From positions 1-32,733 of the forward strand of contig JAJFJA010000048.1 in NCBI GenBank assembly GCA_021774445.1: DNA of 32,733 nt, read 5' to 3'. Made by a program: the position numbers and the translations under genes. Under the pieces are notes generated by a model. It ran no database searches, was not told where the DNA came from, and saw only the letters and a list, made by a program, of their open reading frames with translations. Within the stretch, counting starts at the first letter, position 1, and the number at the start of each line of letters is the position of its first letter. This stretch comes from Alphaproteobacteria bacterium (GTDB lineage Bacteria; Pseudomonadota; Alphaproteobacteria; UBA6615). This document shows positions 7,843-16,941 of this stretch, one piece after another.

Positions 7843-8574
7843 CTATGCCGCGTCTTTTTCATCCAACCAGGCGCGGATGATGGTGCGGTGGCGTGCGCCG
7901 TCATAGCTGGGGAAATGGCCGCCGTGGACGACGCGGACGGGATAGTCGAGCAAGCGTTTCATGCTGTCGTAGTAGTCCCTTGCTGCGGCAGGCGAAGTGC
8001 CCTCGATCAACGGACCATCGTAGACAGTGTCGCCGGAAAACAGAATGCCGGTGGCCGTCTCCCAAAGAGCGATGCCGCCCGGCGAATGGCCGGGCGTGTG
8101 GATTACCGCGAGGTGACGGTCGCCGAGATCGATCATGTCGCCATCCTCAACAAGACGGGTTGCCGGAGCGCTTTTCACGGAATATTCCGACGAGACATAG
8201 GGCGCGGGCGGCAGCGCCGTGAAGATGGCATCGGTGGCGTATTTATCGGCGAAGGTGTTGGCCCGCGTTGGATGGGAGAGCAATCCGGCCTCGGCGGGGT
8301 GAACCAGGCGTTCCGTGAATTCATGATGGCAGCCGATATGATCGAAATGCGTATGACTGGCAACCGCGAGACAGGGGCGTTCGGTGACCAGCGGCACATG
8401 CTCCCGCAAGCTGACAACGCCCATACCGCTGTCGACTAGCAGATCACGCTCGCGGCCACGGAGATGCCAAATGTTGCATCGGTAAAACGCCTCGATGTGG
8501 GGTTCATCGATGTGAGTCACATCGTCCCCGACCCGGCGTATGCGGTACCAGTCCTTGGCAGCCATGCGATGCAT
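7843..8574 (-). CDS. MBL-fold metallo-hydrolase (glyoxalase II-like)
   Basis: Metallo-beta-lactamase-fold hydrolase, 243 aa from the ATG at 8574; counted from a TTG one codon upstream the motifs are HTHFDH (His75, His77, Asp79, His80), TPGHSPGG (His164), GDT (Asp183) and GGHF (His221). These give the complete two-metal site. The PGHSPGGI motif is typical of glyoxalase II-like and small hydrolase subgroups, but no specific substrate is indicated. The ATG at 8574 or a second one at 8565 could be the start; neither has a strong ribosome site. It ends 6 nt before the phospholipase D gene in the same frame, so the two are surely co-transcribed. Confidence 0.87.
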   Translation of the reverse strand: MHRMAAKDWYRIRRVGDDVTHIDEPHIEAFYRCNIWHLRGRERDLLVDSGMGVVSLREHVPLVTERPCLAVASHTHFDHIGCHHEFTERLVHPAEAGLLSHPTRANTFADKYATDAIFTALPPAPYVSSEYSVKSAPATRLVEDGDMIDLGDRHLAVIHTPGHSPGGIALWETATGILFSGDTVYDGPLIEGTSPAAARDYYDSMKRLLDYPVRVVHGGHFPSYDGARHRTIIRAWLDEKDAA

Positions 8575-8776
8575 CAAAGAAAATACCCTGAGAACAACAA
8601 CGGCATCGGCGTACGCCGATTTCTACCGGACCGCATCGCATGGGCGCAACTTGGCGTGTAGAGCAACCAGGCCGTTGCAGGCGCAGCAGAAGAAACGTGG
8701 GCAATCGGAGCAAGAAGTTCGTAGGAAATAACAGAACCAACATCTGAGCGTTTGGCTGAAAGTCGACGAAGCGGGC

Positions 8777-10192
8777 TCAAACGGCAGTCGGTAAGCGGAG
8801 GCGGAAGACGGTGCCCTCGGCGCCGGTGGAGAGCAGCTCGATATCGCCGCCATGGGCGCGCATGACGTCGCGGGCGATGACCAGGCCGAGGCCGGTGCCA
8901 CCCTTGCGGGCGGAGCCGGCAAAAGGCTGGAACAGCCGTTCGACGGCTTGACGGCTCAGTCCGGGTCCGTCATCGACGATGTCGATGACGGTGGCGCCGT
9001 TGTCGGACTCGGCGACGATCCGGACATTGCGGGCGCCGGCCTCGCAGGCATTGCGGGCGATATTGGCGAAGACACGGTAGAGCTGATCGCGGTCGGCCTC
9101 GACGACGAGGCCGGCCTCGATTTGGTTATCTATGGGGCATAGGGGCTCATCGAGCAGGGCCAAATCGCCGGCAACGTCGTTCATCAGATCAGCCAGACGG
9201 AAACGGGTTTGGGTGAGCTGCGGGCCCTCGTCACGGGCGAAATTCAGGGTCTGTGTGCAGAGATTGATGGCGCGGTCGATGGCCTGGACCAGCGGCGGCG
9301 CAATGCGCTGGACCTGAGGATCGGGCAAGTTCGCAAGACGGTCGGAGACCAGCACCGCTGTGGATAGGATGCCGCGCAGATCATGGTTGATCTTGGTGAC
9401 GGCCGAGCCGAGTTCGGCCAAGCGCTCGCGCTGCTTGAGGGCGCCGCGCAAGCCGCCCTGCATCTGCACGAGCACGCCGTTGATGACACCGATCTCATCG
9501 GAGCGGCTGATGGGCTGGATACCGCCGGTGGCGTCCTCGGGGTTCCTGGCAAACTCGGTGACGCCCTCGGCGATGCGCCGCATGGGGCGCACCATCAACC
9601 ATTGCAGGGACAAATAGAGCAAACCCGCCGTGATCAGGGAAATGACAAGGGAGAGAAACAGGATATTGCGAGAGTATTGCAGCATTTCGACGCGCAGCTC
9701 GGCTTCATCGAGCACCATCTCGATGGTCAGATCCGGCGATTTCGGCGACGGGCCGAGCACCCGCAGGATGCGGTTCTGGCGGGTCAGCATAGTGGCGAAA
9801 GCCGAGCGAATATCGCCCAGCAAGCTTTGCCGGCGCAGGTCGATCGTCACCTCAATATCGGGCGGGCGCTCAGTATAAAGCAACAGCCGGCGGTCGGGCC
9901 GACGGAGCACAACGGCGTAAGCGTCCGCCTGCTCGAGCAGGTCGGCCTTCATGGTGGTGCTGACCAGATCCTCGGGCGTCGCCTCGAGCACCAGGATCGC
10001 GAGATGACCAGCGGAAATGCGATCGGTCAGCCAACCGACCCGAAAATTGGAGAGAGACGGCGCATAAAGCAGCAATTCGGCGAGCATCACGAAGGCGACC
10101 GTGAGCACCAGCAGCTTCGCCGAGAGGCTACCGACCAGCGGCGGCGGGACATATCCCTGGTCGCCAAGATTGCGGGGCTTTTCGCCAGACAT
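8777..10192 (-). CDS. Membrane sensor histidine kinase (orphan)
   Basis: 471-aa two-component sensor kinase. There are two membrane segments (about 26-46 and 177-200) flanking a periplasmic domain of about 130 residues. A HAMP linker (about 200-250, starting VRPMRRIAEGV) follows, then a HisKA-like segment with NHDLRG, in which His270 is the phospho-acceptor. The ATPase domain has an N-box (FANIARNACEAG, 375-386), G1 (DDGPGL) and G2 (GGTGLGL). The ATG at 10192 is preferred over an in-frame TTG at 10228. No response regulator gene is adjacent in either direction, so its partner is encoded elsewhere. The signal sensed is unknown. Confidence 0.92.
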   Translation of the reverse strand: MSGEKPRNLGDQGYVPPPLVGSLSAKLLVLTVAFVMLAELLLYAPSLSNFRVGWLTDRISAGHLAILVLEATPEDLVSTTMKADLLEQADAYAVVLRRPDRRLLLYTERPPDIEVTIDLRRQSLLGDIRSAFATMLTRQNRILRVLGPSPKSPDLTIEMVLDEAELRVEMLQYSRNILFLSLVISLITAGLLYLSLQWLMVRPMRRIAEGVTEFARNPEDATGGIQPISRSDEIGVINGVLVQMQGGLRGALKQRERLAELGSAVTKINHDLRGILSTAVLVSDRLANLPDPQVQRIAPPLVQAIDRAINLCTQTLNFARDEGPQLTQTRFRLADLMNDVAGDLALLDEPLCPIDNQIEAGLVVEADRDQLYRVFANIARNACEAGARNVRIVAESDNGATVIDIVDDGPGLSRQAVERLFQPFAGSARKGGTGLGLVIARDVMRAHGGDIELLSTGAEGTVFRLRLPTAV

Positions 10193-10257
10193 GGCGTCTT
10201 CTAACAAATAAACCCGGGGCACCGCCAATAGTCTGAGCGTAACCCCATCGGCCGGGG

Positions 10258-11655
10258 CTAGCCGAGCTTGGCCAGCAGGCGGACCAGCCGCTTCGTCCGC
10301 GGCGAGAAGAGCCTGGCAATATAGAAGCTGCCGGCGGCCCGCTTATTGACCTCACCCAGGGTGGGATAGGGCGCGATGAGACCGGCCATGGCGCCGATTT
10401 TCATTTTCTGGGAAATGGCAAGAATCCAGGGCTGCAACAGTTCTCCGGCATGGGCACCAACGATGGCGGCGCCGAGAATCTTGCCGCCGGGATCGGTAAT
10501 GACTTTGATGAAACCGTCGGTGGTGCGCTCGGCCTGGGCGCGGTCGTTTTCGGCAAAGGGCCAACGCATTATGCGGATATCACCATGCTGTTCGCGGGCC
10601 TGGGCCTCGCTGAGACCGACGTTGGCGAGTTCAGGATCGGTGTAGGTGACCCAGGGAACGGCGCGGTAATCGACTTTCGCCGGCAAGCGAAACAGCGCGT
10701 TGCGGATGACGATACCGGCGTGATAGCCGGCAATATGGGTGAATTGAAAGCCACCGGCGACATCGCCCATGGCAAAGATCTTCTTGTTGGAGGTGCGCAG
10801 CCGGTTATCGACCTCGATCCCCTTGGGGGAATAGCTGACGCCGGCGGCTTCGAGGTTGAGGGAGTCGACATTGGGCCGACGGCCGGCGGCGACCAGCAGG
10901 TGGCTGCCGGTAATCGTGCGCTCCGTGTCGTCAGCGCCAATAATGACGGCGACGCCGTCCGCGGCGGGTTCGACCCGCTTGATGGCAATGCCCTCGAGCA
11001 ACTCGATGCCTTCGCCAAGGAGGCGAGTCTTGACGATCTCAGCCAGCTCCGGATCATCCTTGCCGAGGACGGCGAACATCTCCAGGACGGTCACGCGCGC
11101 GCCAAGGCGGCGATGGGCCTGCGCCATCTCGACGCCAATGGGGCCGCCGCCGATGACGATCAAGTGCGACGGGCAGTCGGTTTGGTCGAAAATCGTCTCA
11201 TTGGTAAAATAGGGAACTTGATCGAGCCCCGGTATCGGCGGCGTCGCCGGCGCGGAGCCGGTGGCGATGACAAAGCGACGGGCGGCTATACGGGTGCCAT
11301 CCGCGGCCTCGACCGCGCCGGGGCCGACAAAGCGCGCGGCCTGGGTGATCACATCGACGCCGAGACCCTCGAAGCGCTCGACGCTGTCATGGGGGGCGAT
11401 ACCGGCGATGACGCCATGAACGTGGTCATGGACGGCGGAGAAAGAGACTTCCGGCGCGGTCGCGCGAAGGCCGAATGCTTCGGCGTGGCGGTAAGCCACG
11501 GCGGCCTTGCCGGCGGCCAGCAAGGCTTTCGAGGGGACGCAACCATAATTCAGGCAGTCGCCGCCCATCTTGGCGCGCTCAAACAAGACCGTCGACGCGC
11601 CCATCTGGGACGCGCCGGCGGCCACACCAAGACCGCCGGAGCCGCCTCCGATCAC
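10258..11655 (-). CDS. FAD-dependent disulfide oxidoreductase (LPD/mercuric reductase-like)
   Basis: Class I pyridine nucleotide-disulfide oxidoreductase, 465 aa from GTG. It has the FAD site (VIGGGSGGLG), the redox pair GGDCLNYGCVPSK (Cys34, Cys39), an NAD(P) site (VIGGGPIGVEMA), and the second FAD motif (IFAMGDVAGG). The C-terminal catalytic His-Pro-Thr of dihydrolipoamide dehydrogenase reads Tyr-Pro-Thr here (Tyr430). The N-terminal metal-binding domain and C-terminal Cys pair of true MerA are absent. So neither a classical Lpd nor a MerA. The only standard start, GTG at 11655, cuts into the first beta strand; sense codons K-K-V-D-L-C continue upstream to an ATC at 11676 with a purine-rich site ahead. 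It follows the TVP38 gene on the same strand. Confidence 0.88.
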   Translation of the reverse strand: MIGGGSGGLGVAAGASQMGASTVLFERAKMGGDCLNYGCVPSKALLAAGKAAVAYRHAEAFGLRATAPEVSFSAVHDHVHGVIAGIAPHDSVERFEGLGVDVITQAARFVGPGAVEAADGTRIAARRFVIATGSAPATPPIPGLDQVPYFTNETIFDQTDCPSHLIVIGGGPIGVEMAQAHRRLGARVTVLEMFAVLGKDDPELAEIVKTRLLGEGIELLEGIAIKRVEPAADGVAVIIGADDTERTITGSHLLVAAGRRPNVDSLNLEAAGVSYSPKGIEVDNRLRTSNKKIFAMGDVAGGFQFTHIAGYHAGIVIRNALFRLPAKVDYRAVPWVTYTDPELANVGLSEAQAREQHGDIRIMRWPFAENDRAQAERTTDGFIKVITDPGGKILGAAIVGAHAGELLQPWILAISQKMKIGAMAGLIAPYPTLGEVNKRAAGSFYIARLFSPRTKRLVRLLAKLG

Positions 11656-11722
11656 GCAGAGATCAACCTTTTTGATGACAGCCCCCTACCTTGACACCGC
11701 GCCGCTCAGTGCAGACCGGGAC

Positions 11723-12451
11723 TCAACCCCGGCGCGCCTGAATCTTCTTGTACGCAACGGGCAGCAAGGCCAGCAAGGCCAATCCAACGATCGGCAGGAT
11801 GATTTGCGGCTCGAAGATGATGCCGAGATCGGGCGACTCACCGGCGTCAAATATGGCACCCAGGCCGGCGCCGACACTGGCATAGACGAAGGTGCCCGGA
11901 ATGATGCCGAAAAACGTGCCGATGACGAAGGTACGGACCCGCACACCAAGGAACGCCGGCGCCAGATTGACCAGCCAGAAGGGAAAGAGGGGGATCAACC
12001 GAAGCACCAGCATGTAGCTCAGCGCATTCTCGGCAAAGCCGGACTCCATGCGCTTGACGAAGGGTCCGGCGCGATCGTGGAAGAAATCGCCGAGGGTGGT
12101 CTTGGCGATGACGAACAAGGCCGTGGCGCCAATCGTCGCGGCAATGGTGACATAGATGCCGGCGAGGAGGGTGCCGAACAGAAAGCCGCCGGTCATGGTC
12201 AGCATGGCGCCAGATGGGGGAAAGGCAACAATGGCGAGGGCGTAGGTCGCCATAAAGAGAAAGACGGCAAAGACGAGGTTGGCGGAAACCCAAGTCCTGA
12301 GATCGGCGCGATACAGGCGCAGCGCCTCAAAATTCAGGTAACTATCGAGTCCGGCTAAGAAAAACGCCAAAATTACCGCGGCCAAGACGGCCAGGGGCCA
12401 CAGGCGCCGGAGGGGCAAACCGGCCGCAAAGGCAGCAATTGACTTGTTCAT
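11723..12451 (-). CDS. TVP38/TMEM64 family membrane protein
   Basis: Integral membrane protein of 242 aa in the DedA/SNARE-associated (VTT) superfamily. Hydrophobic segments lie near 18-35, 57-78, 85-117, 145-165, 172-197 and 214-232. The two signature regions are GGFLFGTLLAGIYVTIAATIG (88-108) and RLIPLFPFWLVNLAPAFLG (151-169). The start at 12451 is set by AGGAACA just upstream; the frame is open 28 codons further but that part looks non-coding. DedA/VTT proteins act in envelope lipid or small-molecule transport. The downstream flavoprotein is 67 nt away on the same strand, a pairing I recall from other proteobacteria and one that suggests a shared redox or metal-resistance task. Confidence 0.9.
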   Translation of the reverse strand: MNKSIAAFAAGLPLRRLWPLAVLAAVILAFFLAGLDSYLNFEALRLYRADLRTWVSANLVFAVFLFMATYALAIVAFPPSGAMLTMTGGFLFGTLLAGIYVTIAATIGATALFVIAKTTLGDFFHDRAGPFVKRMESGFAENALSYMLVLRLIPLFPFWLVNLAPAFLGVRVRTFVIGTFFGIIPGTFVYASVGAGLGAIFDAGESPDLGIIFEPQIILPIVGLALLALLPVAYKKIQARRG

Positions 12452-12563
12452 TGTTCCTGACTCTACTCTGCCTTTGTTGCCTCGGAAAGGTAAGTGCGGC
12501 CCTTTCCACGCCCTAGTCACCAATGCGTGAGACAATGATGAGGGCCCGCGGCGCGGCGTCAGA

Positions 12564-12592
12564 TTGACTTGACCCCGGCTAGCCCTTATACA
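12564..12592 (+). promoter_or_regulatory. Sigma70-type promoter of rpmH operon
   Basis: TTGACT (12564-12569) and TATACA (12587-12592) are separated by exactly 17 nt, a close match to the housekeeping promoter consensus, 37 nt before the rpmH start. A second overlapping -35-like TTGACC lies at 12569-12574. Confidence 0.72.
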
Positions 12593-12629
12593 AGCCCGCC
12601 TGTTAACCTCCTAAAGCACGGAGCCCATC

Positions 12630-12764
12630 GTGAAACGACCGTTTCAACCTAGCGTACTGGTGCGCAAGCGCCGGCATGGATTCCGCGCACGGATGAAGAC
12701 GGTGGGCGGCCGACGGGTGCTGGCGCATCGGCGGGCCAAGGGCCGTAAGCGCCTCAGCGCCTGA
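12630..12764 (+). CDS. rpmH: 50S ribosomal protein L34
   Basis: 44-aa basic protein beginning [18 protein letters not shown] and ending [11 protein letters not shown], nearly identical to the L34 consensus and of exact family length. It starts with GTG, preceded by CGGAG six nt away. Two positions are unusual against the typical MKRTYQPSKL start (Pro-Phe for Thr-Tyr, Val for Lys), within family variation. It is followed by rnpA after 28 nt, the universal bacterial order, and is driven by the promoter at 12564-12592. Confidence 0.97.
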   Translation: MKRPFQPSVLVRKRRHGFRARMKTVGGRRVLAHRRAKGRKRLSA

Positions 12765-12792
12765 TTGCCAGCGGCACCCGGAGCAAAATCCC

Positions 12793-13176
12793 ATGGCCGC
12801 GTCGCTCGGGCGGCTAAAAAAACGGGCCGATTTCTTGCGCGTCGCCGGGGCGCGGCGCAAATTCGCCACGCCGGGCTTGGTCCTGCAAGCGGCAAAGCGC
12901 CGCGACAGAGCCGGACCGGCATGTGTTGGCTACACCGCTAGCCGAAAGGTCGGCGGTGCCGTGCAGCGCAATCGGGCGCGGCGGCGATTGCGGGCGGCGG
13001 TCGAAGGCGTTATGGAGCGGGCGCGGCAGGATATGGATTATGTGGTGATTGCGCGGCGGGGGACACCATATAGGCCTTACGATGCGCTGTTGACCGACCT
13101 GGAGACGGCGCTGCGGCGGTTGGGTGCCTGGCAGCCCGACCGGACTGAAAACGGCCGGAGCCTAATCGACCAATGA
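12793..13176 (+). CDS. rnpA: Ribonuclease P protein component
   Basis: 127-aa basic protein that assists the RNase P RNA in 5' maturation of tRNA precursors. It shows the start [13 protein letters not shown] (5-17), the core [24 protein letters not shown] with the RNR signature near residue 60, and [11 protein letters not shown] (about 83-93). GGAGCAAAATCCC precedes the ATG. It overlaps yidD by 4 nt (ATGA) and follows rpmH directly, as in nearly all bacteria. Confidence 0.96.
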   Translation: MAASLGRLKKRADFLRVAGARRKFATPGLVLQAAKRRDRAGPACVGYTASRKVGGAVQRNRARRRLRAAVEGVMERARQDMDYVVIARRGTPYRPYDALLTDLETALRRLGAWQPDRTENGRSLIDQ

Positions 13177-13427
13177 CCGCGCTTAAGACGCTCCTCAGCG
13201 GTTTGCTCCTGATCCTCATTCGTAGCTATCAACTATTCCTATCGCCGGTGTTGGGAGCGAACTGCCGCTATGCGCCGACCTGTTCGGCCTATGCGCAGGA
13301 AGCGATCCGGCTGCACGGCCCGTTTCGCGGCGGCTGGCTCGCCGCGCGGCGGATCGGACGCTGCCATCCCTGGGGCGGCATGGGCTATGACCCCGTGCCC
13401 CGTCCGCATGCCGACCACAGCCGCTAG
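13173..13427 (+). CDS. yidD: Membrane protein insertion efficiency factor YidD
   Basis: 84-aa protein with an amphipathic/hydrophobic N-terminus, then the YidD core: [28 protein letters not shown] with conserved cysteines, and [13 protein letters not shown]. It is membrane-associated and aids YidC-dependent insertion. The start overlaps rnpA by 4 nt; yidC begins 20 nt downstream. Standard length and position. Confidence 0.96.
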   Translation: MTALKTLLSGLLLILIRSYQLFLSPVLGANCRYAPTCSAYAQEAIRLHGPFRGGWLAARRIGRCHPWGGMGYDPVPRPHADHSR

Positions 13428-13447
13428 CCCATCGGGAGACCACAGAC

Positions 13448-15211
13448 GTGGCGGGTAACGAAAAAAATCTGGTTATGGCGATCGTCCTGTCGGCGATCAT
13501 CCTGCTGGCCTGGAGCTTCTTCTTCACGATACCCCAGCAGCGAGCCCGACAGGATCAGGAAGCAGCCCAGCAAACGACCACGGCGCAACAGGCGCCCGGG
13601 GATCAAGCACGCGAAGGGGCGGGGACCGATGTGCCGTTGCCGGAAGGGGCGGTGCCGAGCGGCGTCGCGGCCGGCGGCACGGTCGACCGTGCAACGGTGG
13701 TCAGCGCGAACCGGCGGATCGACCTGGAAACGCCGCAACTGAGCGGATCGATCAACCTGACCGGGGGTCGGATCGACGATCTCACGCTACTCGAGTTTCG
13801 TGAAACGGTGGACCCGACCAGCCCGAACGTGACGCTGTTTTCGCCGGCGGAGTCGCAGAATCCCTACTTTGCCGAGTTCGGCTGGGTGGACGATCAGGGC
13901 GCGGCCTATGGTGGCGGGGACACGGTCTGGGCGGCGCCGGAGAACGCGGTGTTGACGCCAGGTCGGCCGGTCACGATGACCTGGGAGAACGACGCTGGTC
14001 TAAGACTGGAGCGGGTCTACGACCTGGACGCGGATTTCATGTTCACGATCACCCAGCGGCTCCAGAACACCGGGTCGGCGCCGATCACGGTGTTCCCGTT
14101 CGGCCGCGTCACCCGGGTCAACACACCGGACACGCTGGGCTTCTACATCCTCCATGAGGGCCCGATCGGTATCCTCGACGGCACCCTGACGGAGGTCGAC
14201 TACGACGATCTGCAGGATGACGGGCCGGTGGCTCAGGATACCGTCGGGGGCTGGATCGGGGTCACCGACAAATACTGGCTGGCGGCGCTGGTGCCGGATC
14301 AGACCGCGCCGATGAAAACGCGCTTCACCTACAATCAGCGCGGCGGCTTCGACCGCTATCAAGCCGACTATCTGGGCGAAGGGATAACGGTACAGCCGGG
14401 GGCCAAGGCAGAAGTCACCAACCGGCTGTTCGCGGGCGCCAAGAAAGTCGATGTGCTGAAGCGGTATCGTGATGATTTGGGTATCGAGCGCTTCGAGATG
14501 GCAATCGATTTCGGCTGGTTCTTCTTTCTGACCAAGCCCTTCCTCGACGCGCTGACCTGGATCGCCGGCTGGGTGGGGAATTTCGGCGTCGCCATCCTAA
14601 TGCTGACCGTGGTGGTGAAGCTGTTCTTCTTCCCGCTAGCGAACAAATCCTACAAGTCGATGAGCCGGATGAAGGCGCTGCAGCCGCAGATGACCGAACT
14701 GCGCGAAAAGTTCAGCGAAGACCGGCAGAAGATGCAGCAAGAGCTGATGGGCCTGTACAAGCGCGAGAAGGTCAATCCGGTCGCCGGCTGCTTGCCGATG
14801 GTGGTGCAGATCCCGGTGTTCTTCGCGCTCTACAAAGTGCTGTTCGTCTCGATCGAGATGCGGCACGCACCGTTCTTCGGCTGGATTACCGACCTCTCCT
14901 CGGCGGATCCGACCACCATCTTCAACCTGTTCGGACTGTTGCCGTTCACCCCGCCGAGCCTGCTGTCGCTGGGCGCCTGGCCGCTGATCATGGGCATCTC
15001 GATGTTCTTGCAGCAAAAGCTCAATCCGGCCCCGGCCGATCCGATGCAGGCCAAGATCTTCATGATGATGCCGATTATCTTCACCGTGATGCTGGCCAAT
15101 TTCCCGGCCGGTCTGGTGATCTATTGGGCCTGGAACAACACTTTGTCCATGGCCCAGCAATATGTGATCATGCGGCGCATGGGCGTGGCGATCGGCGGCG
15201 GCAAGACATAG
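13448..15211 (+). CDS. yidC: Membrane protein insertase YidC
   Basis: 587-aa inner-membrane insertase/chaperone that works with or without SecYEG. The first membrane anchor is at about 7-27. A low-complexity Q/A-rich linker follows (about 29-55), then the large periplasmic beta-sandwich domain to about 355. The conserved 60KD_IMP core spans about 375-580 with five membrane segments and the hydrophilic loop KSMSRMKALQPQMTELREKF. It starts with GTG; GGGAG lies 9 nt upstream. The long form with a periplasmic domain is the Gram-negative type. Confidence 0.97.
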   Translation: MAGNEKNLVMAIVLSAIILLAWSFFFTIPQQRARQDQEAAQQTTTAQQAPGDQAREGAGTDVPLPEGAVPSGVAAGGTVDRATVVSANRRIDLETPQLSGSINLTGGRIDDLTLLEFRETVDPTSPNVTLFSPAESQNPYFAEFGWVDDQGAAYGGGDTVWAAPENAVLTPGRPVTMTWENDAGLRLERVYDLDADFMFTITQRLQNTGSAPITVFPFGRVTRVNTPDTLGFYILHEGPIGILDGTLTEVDYDDLQDDGPVAQDTVGGWIGVTDKYWLAALVPDQTAPMKTRFTYNQRGGFDRYQADYLGEGITVQPGAKAEVTNRLFAGAKKVDVLKRYRDDLGIERFEMAIDFGWFFFLTKPFLDALTWIAGWVGNFGVAILMLTVVVKLFFFPLANKSYKSMSRMKALQPQMTELREKFSEDRQKMQQELMGLYKREKVNPVAGCLPMVVQIPVFFALYKVLFVSIEMRHAPFFGWITDLSSADPTTIFNLFGLLPFTPPSLLSLGAWPLIMGISMFLQQKLNPAPADPMQAKIFMMMPIIFTVMLANFPAGLVIYWAWNNTLSMAQQYVIMRRMGVAIGGGKT

Positions 15212-15235
15212 CGCCGCACCTGATTGAGCAAAACC

Positions 15236-15892
15236 ATGTCTGAGCAAACGGAGACCGACCCGGAAGTGCTGGAGTTCGGCCGTTGGCTGTTCGCGCAAGA
15301 ATGCCAGTTCATGTTGGGAGCGACCTCGCTCGACAACCTACCGGACGCCGATTTGCCGGAGGTGGCGTTCGCCGGACGGTCGAATGTCGGCAAGTCGAGC
15401 CTGGTCAACGCGCTGACCGGGCGCAAGACCCTGGCGCGCACCAGCAATACGCCGGGCCGCACGCAGCAGCTCAATTTTTTCGACTTGGCGGGCCGGCTGG
15501 TGCTGGTGGACCTGCCGGGCTATGGCTTTGCCCGAGTGTCGAAGAGCCAGGTCGCGGCATGGACCGATGTCATGCGCAGCTATCTCGCCGGACGCCCGAC
15601 ATTGCGGCGATTGTTCCTGCTCGTGGATTCGCGCCATGGCCTGAAGAAATCCGATGCGGAGATGATGGAGATGCTGGACGCGGCCGCGGTCGGCTACCAA
15701 GTCGTGCTGACCAAAGCCGATCAACCGACGGCGGCGGCCTTGGCGACGACGCGGCAGGCGACAGAACAGACGCTGGTCAAACATGCCGCGGCGTTCCCGG
15801 CGGCAGCGGTTACCAGCGCGCTCAAGCGTACCGGCATTCCCGAGTTGCGAGCGGAAATCGCCGCACTGGTGAAGGACGACCCTTTGCATTAA
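15236..15892 (+). CDS. engB: Ribosome biogenesis GTP-binding protein EngB/YihA
   Basis: 218-aa TRAFAC-class GTPase required for 50S assembly. All G motifs are present: G1 GRSNVGKSS (47-55), G2 [11 protein letters not shown] (72-82), G3 DLPGYGFA (92-99), G4 TKAD and G5 SALKRTG near the C-terminus. The ATG at 15236 is chosen; an in-frame TTG four codons upstream (15224) is possible and neither has a strong ribosome site. The 24-nt gap to yidC and location before argB are usual in alphaproteobacteria. Confidence 0.96.
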   Translation: MSEQTETDPEVLEFGRWLFAQECQFMLGATSLDNLPDADLPEVAFAGRSNVGKSSLVNALTGRKTLARTSNTPGRTQQLNFFDLAGRLVLVDLPGYGFARVSKSQVAAWTDVMRSYLAGRPTLRRLFLLVDSRHGLKKSDAEMMEMLDAAAVGYQVVLTKADQPTAAALATTRQATEQTLVKHAAAFPAAAVTSALKRTGIPELRAEIAALVKDDPLH

Positions 15893-15977
15893 GGTCCGCG
15901 CCGAATCGCGGCGGCGTGATCGACCATTGTCAGTGCACAGCGGTCGGCACGGGGTCGCCAGGTCAAGGGATGGGGCG

Positions 15978-16892
15978 ATGGCCGAAAGGGAGCAGAACGA
16001 AATAGACGAACTGCTGGCGAAAGCCGGTGTGTTGTCGGAAGCCCTGCCCTTTTTGCGGCGCTATTCGGGAAAAACCTTCGTCGTCAAATATGGCGGTCAC
16101 GCCATGGGCGACGAAGATCTGGTGCTGTCCTTCGCAGCCGATATCGTGCTGTTGAAACAGGTGGGGATCAATCCCATCGTCGTGCATGGCGGCGGTCCGC
16201 AGATCGGCGCGATGCTGGAACGACTGCAGATCAAGAGCGAATTCGTCGACGGCCTGCGGGTCACCGGCAAAGCCGCCGTCGAAGTCGTCGAGATGGTGCT
16301 GTCGGGGTCGATCAACAAATCCCTGGTGACGGCGGTCAACCGGATGGGCGGGCTGGCGGTGGGGATTTCCGGCAAGGACGGCAATCTCATCCATGCCCGC
16401 AAGCTGCGGCGGACATCCCGGGACAGCGATTCGAACATCGAACGGGTGCTCGATTTCGGCTATGTGGGCGAACCGAAGACCGTGGACCCACGGGTGCTCG
16501 AAACGCTGGCGGCGTCGGAGATCATCCCGATTATCGCGCCGATCGGTGTCGGCGACCGGGGCGAGACCTACAACATCAATGCCGATACGGTCGCCGGCGC
16601 GATCGCCGGCGCCGTGGGCGCCACGCGATTGGTGATGCTGACGGACGTGCCCGGCGTGAAAGACAAGTCGGATCAGCTGATCCCCGACATGACGGTGAAG
16701 CAAGCCCGGGCGGCGATCGAAGACGGCACCGTGCATGGCGGCATGATCCCGAAAGTGGAAACCTGCCTGGATGCGGTCGAGGAAGGGGTCGAGGCGGCAG
16801 TGAGCAGCAACGGGCGCACCGAGCATGCGGTGCTGCTGGAACTGTTTACCGAGCGCGGCTTCGGTACCGCGATCTGGATGGGTGCGGGTTAG
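15978..16892 (+). CDS. argB: Acetylglutamate kinase
   Basis: 304-aa amino acid kinase that phosphorylates N-acetylglutamate, the second step of arginine synthesis. Motifs are VVKYGGHAM (35-43), [10 protein letters not shown] (68-77), [11 protein letters not shown] (107-117), [14 protein letters not shown] (199-212) and LTDVPGV (221-227). The N-terminal helix ending [12 protein letters not shown] before the first motif is the mobile helix seen in hexameric, arginine-inhibited enzymes, so feedback control is likely. The ATG at 15978 starts this helix; 17 upstream in-frame codons have no family match. Confidence 0.97.
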   Translation: MAEREQNEIDELLAKAGVLSEALPFLRRYSGKTFVVKYGGHAMGDEDLVLSFAADIVLLKQVGINPIVVHGGGPQIGAMLERLQIKSEFVDGLRVTGKAAVEVVEMVLSGSINKSLVTAVNRMGGLAVGISGKDGNLIHARKLRRTSRDSDSNIERVLDFGYVGEPKTVDPRVLETLAASEIIPIIAPIGVGDRGETYNINADTVAGAIAGAVGATRLVMLTDVPGVKDKSDQLIPDMTVKQARAAIEDGTVHGGMIPKVETCLDAVEEGVEAAVSSNGRTEHAVLLELFTERGFGTAIWMGAG

Positions 16893-16894
16893 GC

Positions 16895-16922
16895 GCCGGC
16901 CGGGCAAAGGACGCCCCCCGGC
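16895..16922. terminator. Hairpin between argB and the convergent radical SAM gene
   Basis: GCCGGCCGGGC (16895-16905) pairs with GCCCCCCGGC (16913-16922) as a GC-rich stem with one bulged base and a 7-nt loop. It starts 2 nt after the argB stop and precedes TGTTAGCTTC. A plausible terminator for argB, though without a clear T-run. Confidence 0.45.
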
Positions 16923-16941
16923 TGTTAGCTTCAGAATCGGG

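Noticed and set aside
10450..11694. 414-codon open frame antisense to the flavoprotein gene
   Set aside because: Shadow of the opposite strand; the flavoprotein motifs are unambiguous and this frame has no recognisable family features.
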